Shown: piece after piece, positions 10,546 to 22,024 of the stretch
Position numbering within the stretch: position 1 is the stretch's first letter
Layout of the letters: each line of letters opens with the position of its first letter
DNA from: Cristatella mucedo
Taxonomy: Eukaryota > Bryozoa > Phylactolaemata > Cristatellidae
Assembly: GCA_009760855.2 (NCBI GenBank)
Contig: WPIO01000061.1
Coordinates: 1,069,501-1,133,500 of the forward strand
DNA: 64,000 nucleotides
Reading direction: 5' to 3'
Notes under the pieces: generated by a model
Told to the model about the DNA's origin: nothing
Database searches by the model: none
The model's input: only the letters and a program-made list of their open reading frames with translations
Position numbers and translations under genes: made by a program

Positions 10546-11954
10546 GCACGACATTAAGCTAAAGCTCGGGTCTCTATCCGTATCTACAGCAGGTAATTTC
10601 ACTCCTCTAGGCGGCAAACGCTTTCAATTTTGTTGCATTTGGACTGTAGAGAAACAAGCAAAAAATCTAGCACCCGCGATGACTTGAAGCTATTACTAAT
10701 GATGATTATGGCTCGTCGCTTGCCATTGATCGGCGAGGCTCGCTCTGTTCCACTTCCGGCCCAAGCTGCACATCCGTCGCATCCGTACGTTTCTCCCTTT
10801 TTTATGGTATTTGATATGTACCTTGTCGAGCGCTAGTCGCCAACTGAAAGCGCCAAGCTCTGAGTGCAGTTATATGCAAGCTCGCTGATTAGACATGCCC
10901 TACGGGCATACGATTACTTAGCTGTGCAACGGGTGGAGACACTCGAGAGCAATTGATCTCTTTCATATCTTGCCAAAATCGCCAACAGGTTTCACACGGT
11001 TTTGATACAGCTTGCTATGGCACACTATTGTAGATTGTTGTTGTGTATTGCTTGACTATTAGGTTATTTTCGACGAGCTAGGGTAGTTGGTCTTCCTTTA
11101 GGAATACCAAGTGCCTGACTGTTCTTATTGGCCAGGTGGCATCGTTGCATCTCGTGGCCATCATCATGAATTGGTTCGCATTCGTTCATCCTTTTATGTA
11201 CTCGCACAGGCCGCATACGAAGCAAGAGGCATTCATTCCTACCCGGCACTATTAATACAGCAATGAAGCAGCTTAACGCCATGATAGTTTAGAAACGGAA
11301 ACGTTGGCATACTGAATCATTTAGGTCATGGTAGTGCTTGAAAATATTGTGTCGCCATCATTACAGAAATGGAGAACGGGTATAATATTATCGACTGCTT
11401 ATACGGTAAAAAAACAGATCCCGAGAGATCGTTATATGATCCCTGTACGCTAGGCTGGTGGTGTGCAGATATGACTCCATGTAGCTTGAGAATATAGCGC
11501 TCTATGCTAAGAATGTGGATTCGTGAGGAATATGTACGTTCTTGATTCTAGTCGTGAGAGCCGATAGTCACTATAAGAACGAGTGCATTAACGTGGCTCC
11601 TATGGCGTTAGCCGTGTTTAGAGGCGCTAGCTAAGCCAGTGGCCGAATCGCACGTCTGCAAGAACGAACAGCACCTATGAACGCACATAGTGTGTGGGAG
11701 CGGACTGCATAGTGGATCCAGCAGAATGATTGAATTGCTGCACAACGCCTCGCAGCAAGAAGCCGGCCCCGCCCCTATCAAAGAAACTGCCAGCTAAGCC
11801 AGCTAGACTCTTATATCAAAGTTTTGAAACTGGCAAGGAATTACCTGCTAGATTTTAGAGCATATCACTCCACACCGGCATGCATTGCTTCGGGTGCATA
11901 ACAACCTCCCCCGGAATGCAGTCTATGTGCTTGATTTTACGGCAACGTTTGGCA
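10546..11954. other. No recognised gene
   Basis: Only short open frames. No LINE, SINE or tRNA signature that I recognise. Confidence 0.35.
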
Positions 11955-12055
11955 CTAGTCACGCTTCCTTTGCAGCAAATGTAAAGTGCCTAGAAAGAGA
12001 CTGAATTTTCTGAGTGCGCTATACAAATGTATTGTAATAATAATTATTAATATTT
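11955..12055 (+). mobile_element. LINE-B 3' tail fragment
   Basis: TTTGCAGCAAATGTAAAGTG and the AGAAAGAGACTGAATTTTCT block, then a TGCGCTATACAAATG end and ATT-rich simple sequence. A SINE-1 follows directly. Confidence 0.65.
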
Positions 12056-12076
12056 TGATCCGTTCGGTGCCTAAGT

Positions 12077-12210
12077 GCTGGTTTGGTCCAGCGGTTATGG
12101 TGCTCGCCCCGACCAAGGTCTTGCCTAGGTCGTGGGCCCAAACCTCGTGGCATATATGAAGCACTTTAATATAGTTTAAGTTCTCTTAGGGTGCAACACA
12201 AATGAATTAT
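12077..12210 (+). mobile_element. SINE-1 copy
   Basis: tRNA-like head GCTGGTTTGGTCCAGCGGTT (box A region), a degraded box B (GTCGTGGGCCCAAACCTCGT), then a tail with AAGTTCTCTTAGGGTGCAAC. Confidence 0.75.
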
Positions 12211-13340
12211 GTTTTCTAAGTGACTAGTTGGCATTTTTAGGATTTTTTCAGATCTATGAAATCCTGATAAAGTCAGAAATATCTGTTAAAGCCTCCAAAA
12301 AATCAGTTACTAGTGGATTTTATGGATGGATGTGGCTTTCGTAAAAGAATGACGCGAAATTAATAAAAGGATAAACAGATGATGGCTGAGAAAAATGGTT
12401 ACTGCCTAGTTAAAGCAAAACCATATACTTTTCTTCCACTAGTTTCTACCTACAAATAAATAACGGTAAACCACCACTTTGCTTTGAAAGGCCTGATTGA
12501 GTGTCCTCTGACGCAGCCAGACGTGAGCCAGATAACCTACTAAAAGGAAAGCTTGCAGCTCCTCATGAATGCTGCAAAGCCATCACTTTAGGAGCAATCA
12601 GCAAGTATTGAAACAGTTTAAAGTTCCCCTGATTGTAAGATTACAAAAAGTAGCTTTTAGCCCCACGAAACTGCGGGTACACGATACTAAATTTGAAAAT
12701 CAAAGGCCAATTATGTAGGCTGGGCAAAGGCTCTCAGCAGCCTTTGGGGTATCGACTCTCCTTGGAAGCTGGAGGAGCAACGTCGCTACAACTGACTGCA
12801 GCGACCAGGCGCTTCATTTTTGTCCGTTCCACTGAGAGCAAATGTCCACACAACTTAAATATGTAACTAATAGTGATATGATCAAAAGCCTGCTGACCAC
12901 TATTTTGTTATGCAAGGAAGAATTGAAGGTTCAGTTTCAACTATGAGAGTGCATATCGTAAGTCCTTATGCAAATTGGTAAACTATCTACTCTGTTATTT
13001 TTGACATAGAGCTGATCATGCATATGCACAATCATAGCGGTAGCATTATTATTATAAACAAGAGCACAATTAACGCGTATTGTCAGCGATTCGTGTTTGC
13101 GGACTCACAATACAAGTATCAAGTTTGATCGTCCGCTAAAACCTGCCGCTTTCTGCCTGACCATAATGAAATAATACAGAACTGTGTGAATTATTACAAC
13201 TACAATTGATTCAGGGAGAACTAATTTTGTTATGGTCCCGCTCATTAAATGAGGTCCTGCAAAAACTGAGTATGGCTTGATGGACCACCGCGTTGAGGTT
13301 TCATAGTACTCAAATTTGTTTATCATTTGTTGCCCGGAGT
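12211..13340. other. No recognised gene
   Basis: AT-rich unique-looking sequence with short frames only. Confidence 0.35.
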
Positions 13341-13344
13341 CTTA

Positions 13345-13455
13345 AACCAGGGGTGAGGTACTCGCACTTCACGACATAAATCACGTGGTTTTGAGTCCTG
13401 CACCAGATAATCCTGTATTGTCATCTGCAGGCAGAGGGTAGCCGCATAACCTATA
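13345..13455 (+). mobile_element. Degenerate SINE-2 copy
   Basis: AGGGGTGAGGTACTCGC, TTCACGACATAAATC and a box-B-like GGTTTTGAGTCCTGCACC are in the same order as in SINE-2. The 3' part is lost. Confidence 0.4.
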
Positions 13456-13784
13456 CTTTGGTTCTGTATATTCTTAAGCTTTTGACTCAGCTGATCGCTA
13501 CTGAACTTGACATGCTCAATTGCAATTACTGAACGTGTAAGTTAAAATTCAAATTAAAGTCCTGTCACTGAGGGTACTTTTTTCATCTATTGTCGTAGCA
13601 CGTTCAAAGGCAGGAACTCACGTCCAAGTCGAGTGCTTTAACCACAAGCAGCCTAGGTCACGTGACTGACGTGACTAACCCAGTGGTTAGTACTACTCGG
13701 GAGCGAAAGTGAAAATGCGCTTTCACGGCCCTTTGCAAAAAGTGCCAGGAATGACAATTTCTTTGTTAGTCGTGGTTCGGGAGT

Positions 13785-14735
13785 GTAATGTATCTCCGTC
13801 TGTAGTTCCACAAAGCCATAAAGACTATAGAGTTTTGTATAGCCCTCTCACAGCCTAAGCGGCTTTCGGCAGCTTTCGGTAGCCAAAAGAATTCGTCTCA
13901 CGAAACAAAGAGAAAGTGGGAAGCATAGCAGAGTCAGGAGAACAGTTGTGGTAGTGAGTAGCATGGAATCTGCAGCTCAGGACCGCTGAAAAGGATGAGC
14001 CATAGTCGGCAGCAGAAGAGTAGTTGTCGTTTCGTAAGAATTGTGGAAGCGAGTTCCACAGTCTAGGACCTGCAGAGCTAATGCTTCTGTCGCCAACGGT
14101 CTAAGCAGAGAATTGGAACAGCTAATTTATTGTCTACACAGGACCTGAGGGCTCGAACAGGCTGAAACTGGTGCAGAAGTTCAGCTAGGTATGAAGGAGC
14201 CAAGCCGTGGCGGGCCTTGTGGGTCAGCGTAAGAACTTTGCTCTGTATCCTTTAATCAACCGGCATCCATCCTAGCTCTTTTAGCAAAGGAGACACGTAC
14301 TAAAACTTCTGGGACTTGAAGACCAGCCTTGCAGCCATATTCATAGTCTGCTGCAGTGGCCTAGTTGCTTTCTTTGGTAGCCCAATCAAAAGGGAATTAC
14401 AATAATCAAGCCAAGACAGAACTAAGGAGCTAGTTTAATTTTTGCGAGCCACTGCGAAGGACAGCTCCAAACTGGGATAGGGATCTGACGTGATGGCTAG
14501 CTGTAGAAGCAGTCTTCTGAATGAAGCTTTTAAGATTGAAGCAGCTGTCGAAAACGACACCTAAATTTTGAGCACGTGGTGATGGTCGCACGACAGCATC
14601 ACCTATTAGAAGAGCAAAGCCTTTTAATCCAGCCACACGTTTAGGGTGTCCTATGAGCAGCAGTTCGCTTTTATCGTCATTTAGTTTCAAGAAAATTTCT
14701 GACATCCAGGATCGAATGTCGGCCCATATGAAATC
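13785..14735 (-). mobile_element. LINE-A copy, 3' part, broken
   Basis: Minus-strand LINE-A. The 3' end (reverse complement of ACTACAGACGGAGATACATT) is at 13785, followed by the C-terminal LGWMPV-type region and the NLGVVFDSCFNLKSFIQKTA block (frame 14430-14705). It stops abruptly at about 14735 in the RT domain. It carries many substitutions relative to the copy at 49.5-51.7 kb. Confidence 0.85.
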
Positions 14736-15297
14736 AAAGGCCTAGGATTTGTGTACAGCCGGGGTGAATTCTTCTCAGTGCTTACGTTCCCGTTCGCCTT
14801 CCGGTCCTTCCGGTATATTGGAAATTCTGAAGCACTCTGGGAGAGAGGCACATGCAAACCGCCCTCGTGGTCTTGAAAATGGGTCATTCACAGTGCTCAC
14901 CACGTCGCAATTTCGCGGCCGACGATATACGACTACTAAATACGGTGAAGCTCAGTGAACTCGCAGTGCGAAGTGTCGAATCGTATCGTACATATAGTGT
15001 ATGTATATGTCACTACATTGTCATGAAAACCCTAAGCTCTAAAATCTAAAATCTAAAACTCAGTCGATTCAGAGGCGTCATTGACAAGACCTCGATATCC
15101 TGAATTTTATAGCTGCGGCTCGCGTCCAGCCAACGAGTCAGTGAAAGCGACCGGTGGCTCCTGTCAGACAGCCTAAGTCGAGATAGCTTCAGAAAACCAT
15201 CCATATTACTGTGAACCAGCTGCTGGTCAGAGCAACGACGTGTAATGCTCGTGCACCCATCCCCCACACGGAAGCGTTGTAGTGGGGGGGGGGGCGG
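14736..15297. other. No recognised gene
   Basis: Short frames only; nothing recognised. Confidence 0.3.
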
Positions 15298-15463
<166 letters not shown>

Positions 15464-16330
15464 TAGGTAATGGATGCCAGCGTTAGCAAAATTAAGGCGT
15501 CCCGCTGGTCCCCGGGGGCAGTGCAGGTACTTACAATGGACGTCAAATGCGAAGCGCTAACGCCAAGGAATCATTAACACGGACCATCAAAGTAGTCAAC
15601 CAGACGCGAGCCCGCTTCTGTCGAACTTGAGTCAAAGAAACCACGCAAAGGAGAGGCGTTCGCCATAAACTATAGGGCAATAAAGGAAGTGGGCTGGAAG
15701 TGACGACAAATTACTACGCCAAGTTGGGCAATATGCTTACGACAGTGTTCTCGCTATAGAGAATAAATGTATTGCCATTACAAGCAATTAAATTAAGCCA
15801 CATATTTTTGGTATGCCATGATAATAATAGTTTTCCATGGGATTTTCTGAATGCCAGTAGCTTATTAGAACACTTCCATCTCAAATTATACAGCTCTGCA
15901 CTTCACAAGCAAGGAAATTCACGCGTATACTCACACCTAATCCCAGCACGCATACTTACGTACACTCGTGCAACTTGGGGATCCAACTCGGACGCGTAAG
16001 TAGCCATTGAATATCGACTTAAAAGCGTCTGCACAACAAAGCGGTAGAGAAAAGCGGAACGCAGCCTATTTTGACCAGCAGCGCCCTCAAAGATTTTCTG
16101 TGCAAACAAGCACCGGCTAACGCGTGGGCGGATTTTTAACGAACTATTAGTGCGAGATGCCTACGCCAGCGCTGCGTGGCGTGACAGCATTAATGAAGAG
16201 GGTCGTCGTTATAAACCAGCAATAATTCGGCAACTTCGCCAGAAAATCGAACAGCAGCGAAACCGGTTGTGCGCAAGAGTCGCGTGCATCTTTGTGCGCG
16301 CGACCGGCCAGCCTGGATGGAAATAATTGT

Positions 16331-16331
<1 letters not shown>

Positions 16332-16382
<51 letters not shown>

Positions 16383-16390
16383 GCATATAT
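16332..16390. repeat. (CT)n-(AT)n microsatellite
   Basis: About 16 CT units followed by AT/ATGC-rich repeats. Confidence 0.95.
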
Positions 16391-16424
16391 ATTTAAATAT
16401 AGGTCTGATAAGGTAGATAGCTGG

Positions 16425-16565
16425 GTTTCTGTCACTGTTCGTGAACCATTTGGCTTTAAGAACTGCGCTTTTTCGTGTGGGTCATCGTTTAAATCAGTTG
16501 CTATCAGGTCCTCGTCAAAGACCATACCTCTCACAGTTGTGGTCTACCGACATCTTTCCGGCTGT
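16425..16565 (+). mobile_element. LINE-A endonuclease fragment
   Basis: Plus-strand frame with FGFKNCAFSCGSSFKSVAI and RSSSKTIPLTVVVYRHLSG. It matches the endonuclease region of the LINE-A copy at 42.5-43.3 kb (CNFSHGPSFESVAIRSTSK) and the usual 'I..YRPP' neighbourhood of APE-type LINE endonucleases. Confidence 0.6.
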
Positions 16566-16745
16566 CTATGCAGGAGTTTCCTGCAGCGCACAAACAGCCT
16601 AAGTGGCTTTCTGTACCCATACAGTACCGCACAGGCTTCAGCTCATGAAAGAAAAAGAAAGTGAGAGGTATAGCAGAGTCAGGAGGGCAGTCAGGGAAGT
16701 GAGAGGCATGGCAGTAGCAGCTCAGGACGGTTGGAAGAGATGCGC
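16566..16745 (-). mobile_element. LINE-A 3'-end fragment
   Basis: The minus frame resembles the LINE-A C-terminal tail (CHASHFPDCPPDSAIPLTF; MGTESHLGCL against MRTESRLGCE in better copies). It lies head-to-tail with the endonuclease fragment in the opposite orientation. Confidence 0.6.
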
Positions 16746-17039
16746 CACAGCCTTCACAAGCCGACATTTATTATGTCTTACTTTCTTTATATCAAGCGTA
16801 GGCCAAGAGCGGTCGGGCAGGTAGAGACCTGTCGTTTGATCAGATGTGATCAGTCAGTTGTTCGTTGTGGAGTAAACATTGAGGTGCTGCAAAGGATTGA
16901 GGGATAGGATTCCAGAGGAAATGCTGCCACCCTAGAGATGGACCCCCTGATCATGTCTATTTTATTGACAAAGAAGCTAGAGAAGCTGGATCACCACAAG
17001 GAACACTAGGTAAGGAGCTAACCTGGGAGCGATCTAGGA

Positions 17040-17480
17040 GATGGTTGATAGTAGACATCAGCATTTCTGGATTGTGCACCTGTGAGTCAACAATGTTTTT
17101 GTAGAAGCTAGACTTAACCTTTGCTACGATCGATTGATAAGATCTGCAATACTCCTCGTATGCCTGTCAATCGACAGTCAGTCCTAATTTTTCGCATGCT
17201 TTTTCAAGCTTTTAGACTTTGCTTAGTAAACTATGGGCCGTCTGGGCGAGGGCGCACTGTGCGCTTAGTCAGCGGTGCAAACTATTCGAGCTAGTCAGCT
17301 AAGTGTCGTATTGTAACAATCTATTGCTAAGTGTCATATTGTAACAATCTACTAACGATGACAGGTCGGAAGGGGGATTGAGCAGCAGAGGCTGAGCAGA
17401 TACTCTAGCACAGACAGCTTCGATGTCAAGAGTTCTGAGGTTTCGCGATTCACAAGTGATTTTAGATGAGGAGGACAGCA
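17040..17480 (-). mobile_element. LINE endonuclease-RT linker fragment
   Basis: Minus frame contains NDSCLSNHQQISLRLQCV and PSDLSSLVDCYNMTLS, the same block as at 7323-7514. Confidence 0.55.
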
Positions 17481-17499
17481 CACATTGTAGTCTGAGTGA

Positions 17500-17760
17500 G
17501 ATCTGCTGGTGGTTAGATAAGCAGGAGTCATTGAGCGTAACAAGTGAATAAGCTAATTTATTGTCAAGATAAACCTGGAGGAAGAGGAGGCTAAAACTGG
17601 TGCACAAGTTCAGCTAGGTAGTAAGGAGCCACGCCCTGGCAGACCTAATGGTCCAGAGGAAGAACAGAAGAGGAAGAACTCTGCATCGGTTGATCAGCTT
17701 GGCTGCTCCTTCAGCAAAAGAGACACATGGCGTGACCTCTGGGATTTGCTAACCTTCACC
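17500..17760 (-). mobile_element. LINE-A C-terminal fragment
   Basis: The reverse complement contains AACTTGTGCACCAGTTTTAG and the GCGTGGCTCCTTACTACCTA stretch of the LINE-A C-terminus (LAPSYLAEL region). Broken by stops. Confidence 0.6.
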
Positions 17761-18037
17761 ATCGCCGATAGAGGCTCAGTGTTCCTTCGCATTTCTAGAT
17801 TTATTAAAAATGGTCGAGGAGTAGCAATAGTAGCCGTTTCTGGCCGATTTTCTATAGAAGTTTTCAGCTCCTTCAAAAATTCCCAGGAGTCTCTTGAACT
17901 GGGTCCCTATAAAATTCTGCTTCTATCATCATGATGGCAATTACCAATCAATCCCTAGGTACCAGGGCTAACTTTTCCGTTTTTTATCTTGTTTCGATTT
18001 TCTTCCAGGAATGGCACCTTGTTAATGCTGGGGTATT

Positions 18038-19945
18038 CAGAGGCGTAGTGAGATATTTCGGCGCTTGGGGACAAAGCTACACATGGCTTCCCCTTCCTTT
18101 GTCAAAAAGTTTCTGCAAAATAGCTCTACCACCGAAGAAATGCAAAATACACGCTAACAGGTATATCAAGCCGAGAAAGTGTTATTAATTGCAGTAAAGG
18201 TACAAGGTGGCTATTTCAGCTTTAACTTGAATGTTTCTGGCCTTTAACGTGGCAAACTGGTCTATTACAGTTTTAAAGTCAATTTTTTCCAGTGTACCTT
18301 TTTCTCAGCTTAGCCAGGCGAAATCGAAGAGTCAATTTTGCCCCATTGACGGTCTCAGATAAGACAGTATTATCTTCAGCTTGCTCAAGTACCGTTCAAA
18401 ACTGGCAGCTGATAATAAGAACTTGCAATGTGGCTCTAAAATTAGGAAACTTATCTTCTTCTTAACTGACAATGAAAGACATGCGTTCCAGGGATCTTTG
18501 GTTCCGAGTCGTGACGTGTGGCAGGAAGCATTTTACAGTAACATATTCGATTGTACAGCTTTTTTCATCAAAGTTTGAACAATAGATGCCTCCAAGACAT
18601 TGCTGGCAGAGTTTGGTCTGGTCAATTTCTTCAAAAACTTCTAAACTTCTAACAAGAAACCAAATTTGGCATCAGGATCTGTGAGCCGGTAAAACCTAGT
18701 TGTAATTATCTGTCGTAGATAGTCCATACTTTCCTTTCCGATTCTTGAAATCTCCTCTGCCAAGAGACCAACATCTCGAGAGAATTATCCAGCCATGTGT
18801 GTCTTTCGGCAGATTCTTCGTTCAACTGCAACTTGACACAATTCACATTTCCATTTGGTATATAGTAGCGATTCTTGGCAAAGGTGTTCTCGAAGTCTTG
18901 ACAACTCGATCTAAAGAGAATGAAGGTCACAAGAGACGTATTTGAAATTCATGTTTAAATCCTGCAGTCTTTTCTGAACGCGGTCAATCTTCCTTGAGAT
19001 GCTGTACCAAAATGGCAACAGAGCCTAAAAGTTGCCAACAAGTTAAGGTTCAAAATAAAATACAGAAGACTGCCCGCATTGCTTCTTGCTTCAAGTGTTC
19101 CAGATGTGTCCTCAGGTAATATCTCCAAAAGACCTACAATGCTGTCCAGTCCATGATTGATAGCTTTCACAGCCTCCAATCTTGCGCTCCACATTGCTGC
19201 AGAGTCACTCTTGACAGTGATCGCTAAGACTTTCTACAGTTCTTCCAATCTCAGAATGAATATTGATAAGAAAAGGTAGGTGCTCTCTATTGTTCCAAAA
19301 AGGCAATGACACGGAATCGTGACTTGCTGCATGAGCTCCTGCCAGTTTTAAGCTATGGTCATCACAGTTTGCAAAAATTGCCTTCTCATTTCTGTACAGT
19401 ATTATCTTTAGGACAACTGATATGTGACCTGATGTGAGTGCTGCACGTTTGTACCACACCTAGTTAAGTAAGCCTTGCTTGTGTCGTCTAATAGTGTTTC
19501 GTTGCTCAGCCACGGCACGCTGGCTCACCCTTGTCGCGGCATAACAGGCCGGGCTCTCCCTTGACGCGACGCAGCCCGCCTTTGGCAGGTAGGATGGGGC
19601 GAGCGGACGGGGCGAGCAGCTGGAGCGCGGACGGAGGGGTGAACGGCCGTTTGCTTGCTGCGCTGATAGCGCCGGTCGAATATACGGTGATTGGAGCCCC
19701 CTCAGTTTTTCCGTGTCGTCGCGAATATGCCGCCGGAGCGTCAAGCTACAGCTTGGTCTAAATCCGTAAACAAGCTTAATTAACTCAGCCAGCAAGCAAT
19801 GGTCAAGTCCATTGAAGCAAGGAATTGCTTGAAATCAAGATGGGTATAAAACAAGTAAAAAAATGTGCACGCTCCATTTTGCTTTTGGCGCCCCCTTGAC
19901 CTTGGCGCCCGGGGACAACTGTCCCCATCCCTTGCTACGCTTCTA
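18038..19945 (-). mobile_element. hAT transposon relic (ZMYM1/TTF-type), TIR to TIR
   Basis: The left terminus CAGAGGCGTAG (18038) and right terminus CTACGCTTCTA (ending 19945) are inverted repeats with 2 mismatches in 11. Flanking 8-mers ggggtatt and ggtcgatt agree at 5 of 8 positions, as expected for an old hAT target duplication. Inside the right end is the palindrome GGGGACAACTGTCCCC, common in this hAT group. The coding remnant between is on the minus strand (see 18706-19459). A GC-rich stretch at 19490-19740 interrupts the N-terminal side. Confidence 0.75.
18200..19459 (-). pseudogene. hAT transposase (zinc finger MYM-type 1-like), decayed
   Basis: Three minus-strand frames (19205-19459, 18955-19194, 18706-18930) give successive pieces of one protein: FANCDDHSLKLAGAHAASHD, then WSARLEAVKAINHGLD and EILPEDTSGTLEARSNAGSL, then a Cys/Asn-rich region. 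This order is characteristic of the ZMYM1/DUF4371 hAT transposases, which cut and paste DNA in the nucleus and are often co-opted by hosts. Frameshifts between and after the pieces show it is dead. The C-terminal dimerisation region is unrecognisable and the N-terminal zinc finger is missing. Confidence 0.75.
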
Positions 19946-19949
19946 GGTC

Positions 19950-20610
19950 GATTTCAGCAGGTCTGTCTTTTGATAACCTTACCAAATTCACGTATCTGCC
20001 GAGTTCGCAAGTTTTCTAATTCATCTTCTTCCTTGGCATGCGTGCTATTCCTTGATCACGTAATAGGCCGCACTTTTGATCAGGTATTTTCCCTTAGTTG
20101 TCATCTGTCAACTCCAGTTACAACCAATTCCTGCATATATGAACGCATGCGGATCTCGATCTCTCTATAGAATCTATCAAACTTTGTAAAATAAAGTCTA
20201 TTCAAATAGCAAAACCTATAGAAACTTGGCTTTGAAAAAAAAATTATTTAACCATTATAATCTTCAATATTTCTTCTCCATTGTCTACGATCTCCCTTAT
20301 CAGTTAGATTGTTACATAAAGCACGATAATCTTGAAGAGTTCGCTCCTGTTATTGTGCAGGTCAGCTATTTTCTCCGACAGGATCTTGAAACTGATGCTC
20401 AATGAACTAGGTTAAGACTAAAATTTAAAAAGATTATAAAATGTTCCTGACTTATAATCATTTAGAACCGCATTAGCTATATAAATCTGCTTGTCTTAGT
20501 CCGCTGCTTCCGTCTGCCTCACTTAGGTCTGATCAAGTTCTGTTCGGCTGTAAAATAGAGTTATAGGTTAAGAAGACTTATAAATGAAATTCTTATAAAT
20601 ACTTCTTCTT
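19950..20610. other. No recognised gene
   Basis: AT-rich; short frames only. Confidence 0.3.
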
Positions 20611-20781
20611 TGTAGCGGTTCCGCTCCTGTCCTATTGTTTCCACATCGGTAGATGAATTGGTGCAACTTCTGTCCCTCATAAAAATACAACTCCTTTGTA
20701 CTGATTGTACTTTGACTGATTAACCACGATAAACAAGGGACAACTGTATGTTAAGTATATGCATACATACATATATATGTA

Positions 20782-20916
20782 ATTCATTTGCGGAGCGTCC
20801 TAAGAGAACTGAATTTATATTCAGGCGCTTTACAAAAGCCACGGGACTCTAGCCCCCCCCCGACCTTAGCCAGACCTTGATCGAGGCGAGCACCTTAATC
20901 ACTGGGCCTAACCAGC
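20782..20916 (-). mobile_element. SINE-1 copy
   Basis: Orthologous to the SINE-1 at 8308-8453 within the duplication. It has the box-B region GGGGCTAGAGTCCCGTGGC and the tail GTTCTCTTAGGACGCTCC. A second head fragment follows at about 20954-20996. Confidence 0.7.
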
Positions 20917-21535
20917 ACTGCAATGTGCTCGTCCATGTGAAACATTTAATTTTACCTCGGCCTAAGCGAGCATCTTTACATCTGGGCCAAGCCAGAGTGG
21001 CATTTGCCCTGCCTCGAGGTTAAAGTACGAACGGCAACTGATACATCTCTGTAAGGACATCTCTGTGAGGACTACCGTGCATTACGAGCGCTGGGTTCCA
21101 CACTAAAACTCCTTTGTTCAGAGGCCACTATATGCGTTGTATCAATAGTATCTCTTCAGTAAACTCGCTATATACAAAACTTTCATTTTTCACATAGGAC
21201 ATGTAATTTTCGATGCTTACAATATCTCTAAACGAAATTCAAGTGCTATTAAGGTGCAAGCATGAGAAATTTAAGGAGCAATCATTATTATCAATTTCAT
21301 TTTATGTCTGATGGATAACACTGAATAAATATTTGCTTATCTAGTTGAATTTCCCGAGCCTTCAAGGATCTGCCAAAGCCACAAGTTTGTACTTGAAATG
21401 GGAGGCCAAAAAAGGTTATCCGCATTCGATCATTGTTTCTCACCACTTGACAAAGTCAGCTAACAAAGGAAGCGTTGTAACAACGCAGCTGTCGTGGCGT
21501 TAGTTGTCGATGTCGATGATTAGCATATAGTTGAG

Positions 21536-22012
21536 CTAACGCACCTTTCCGTGCCTCGGCCTTCGAGTTGCCGAACAATTCTGATACACTGTTCTCCATT
21601 TCGTAGCTCGCCTAGCCATTCGCGGTCGAGCCAGTGTCGTCTTTCGGCGCCGGACGGCTACCAGGGGGCTCAGATGGAGTGCAGCTCGGCCTCTCCGACT
21701 ACTCTCAGCCGCGCTGCTGCCCGAGCCGCTGCCGCAGTAGCTCGACGGAGGGCGGCCCGTCGGGCAAACGCAGCTGCCGTCGCTCGAGGTGCTGCTGCAC
21801 TCCATTGAGCTGAGATCGATCTGGTGCGAGAGAGCGCCGCTCTTTGGCGCCGCCCTGCCGCCGTAGCCGCTGTCGCTCGATGATGTAGCTCTGCCCTCTG
21901 TCGAGCTCAGATCGGATACCTCGTTCGAGCCAGCGAAGGACTTCAGCGCTCTGCCATAGCCGTCCTCACGGAACGAGCAGCAAGCTCGAGAACTGCTGTC
22001 TGAGCTCGACAA
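21536..22012 (-). pseudogene. Ser-rich heptad protein, C-terminal part, copy 2
   Basis: 158-aa frame closely paralogous to 8986-9648: it shares SSSRACCSFREDGYGRAL, SSDSGYGGRAAPKS, CPTGRPPSSYCGSGSGSSAA and the Arg-rich end. It is separated from the N-terminal frame by the expanded 21-bp array, within which the reading frame is broken by indels. Confidence 0.5.
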
Positions 22013-22024
22013 GGAGCTGCTCGT

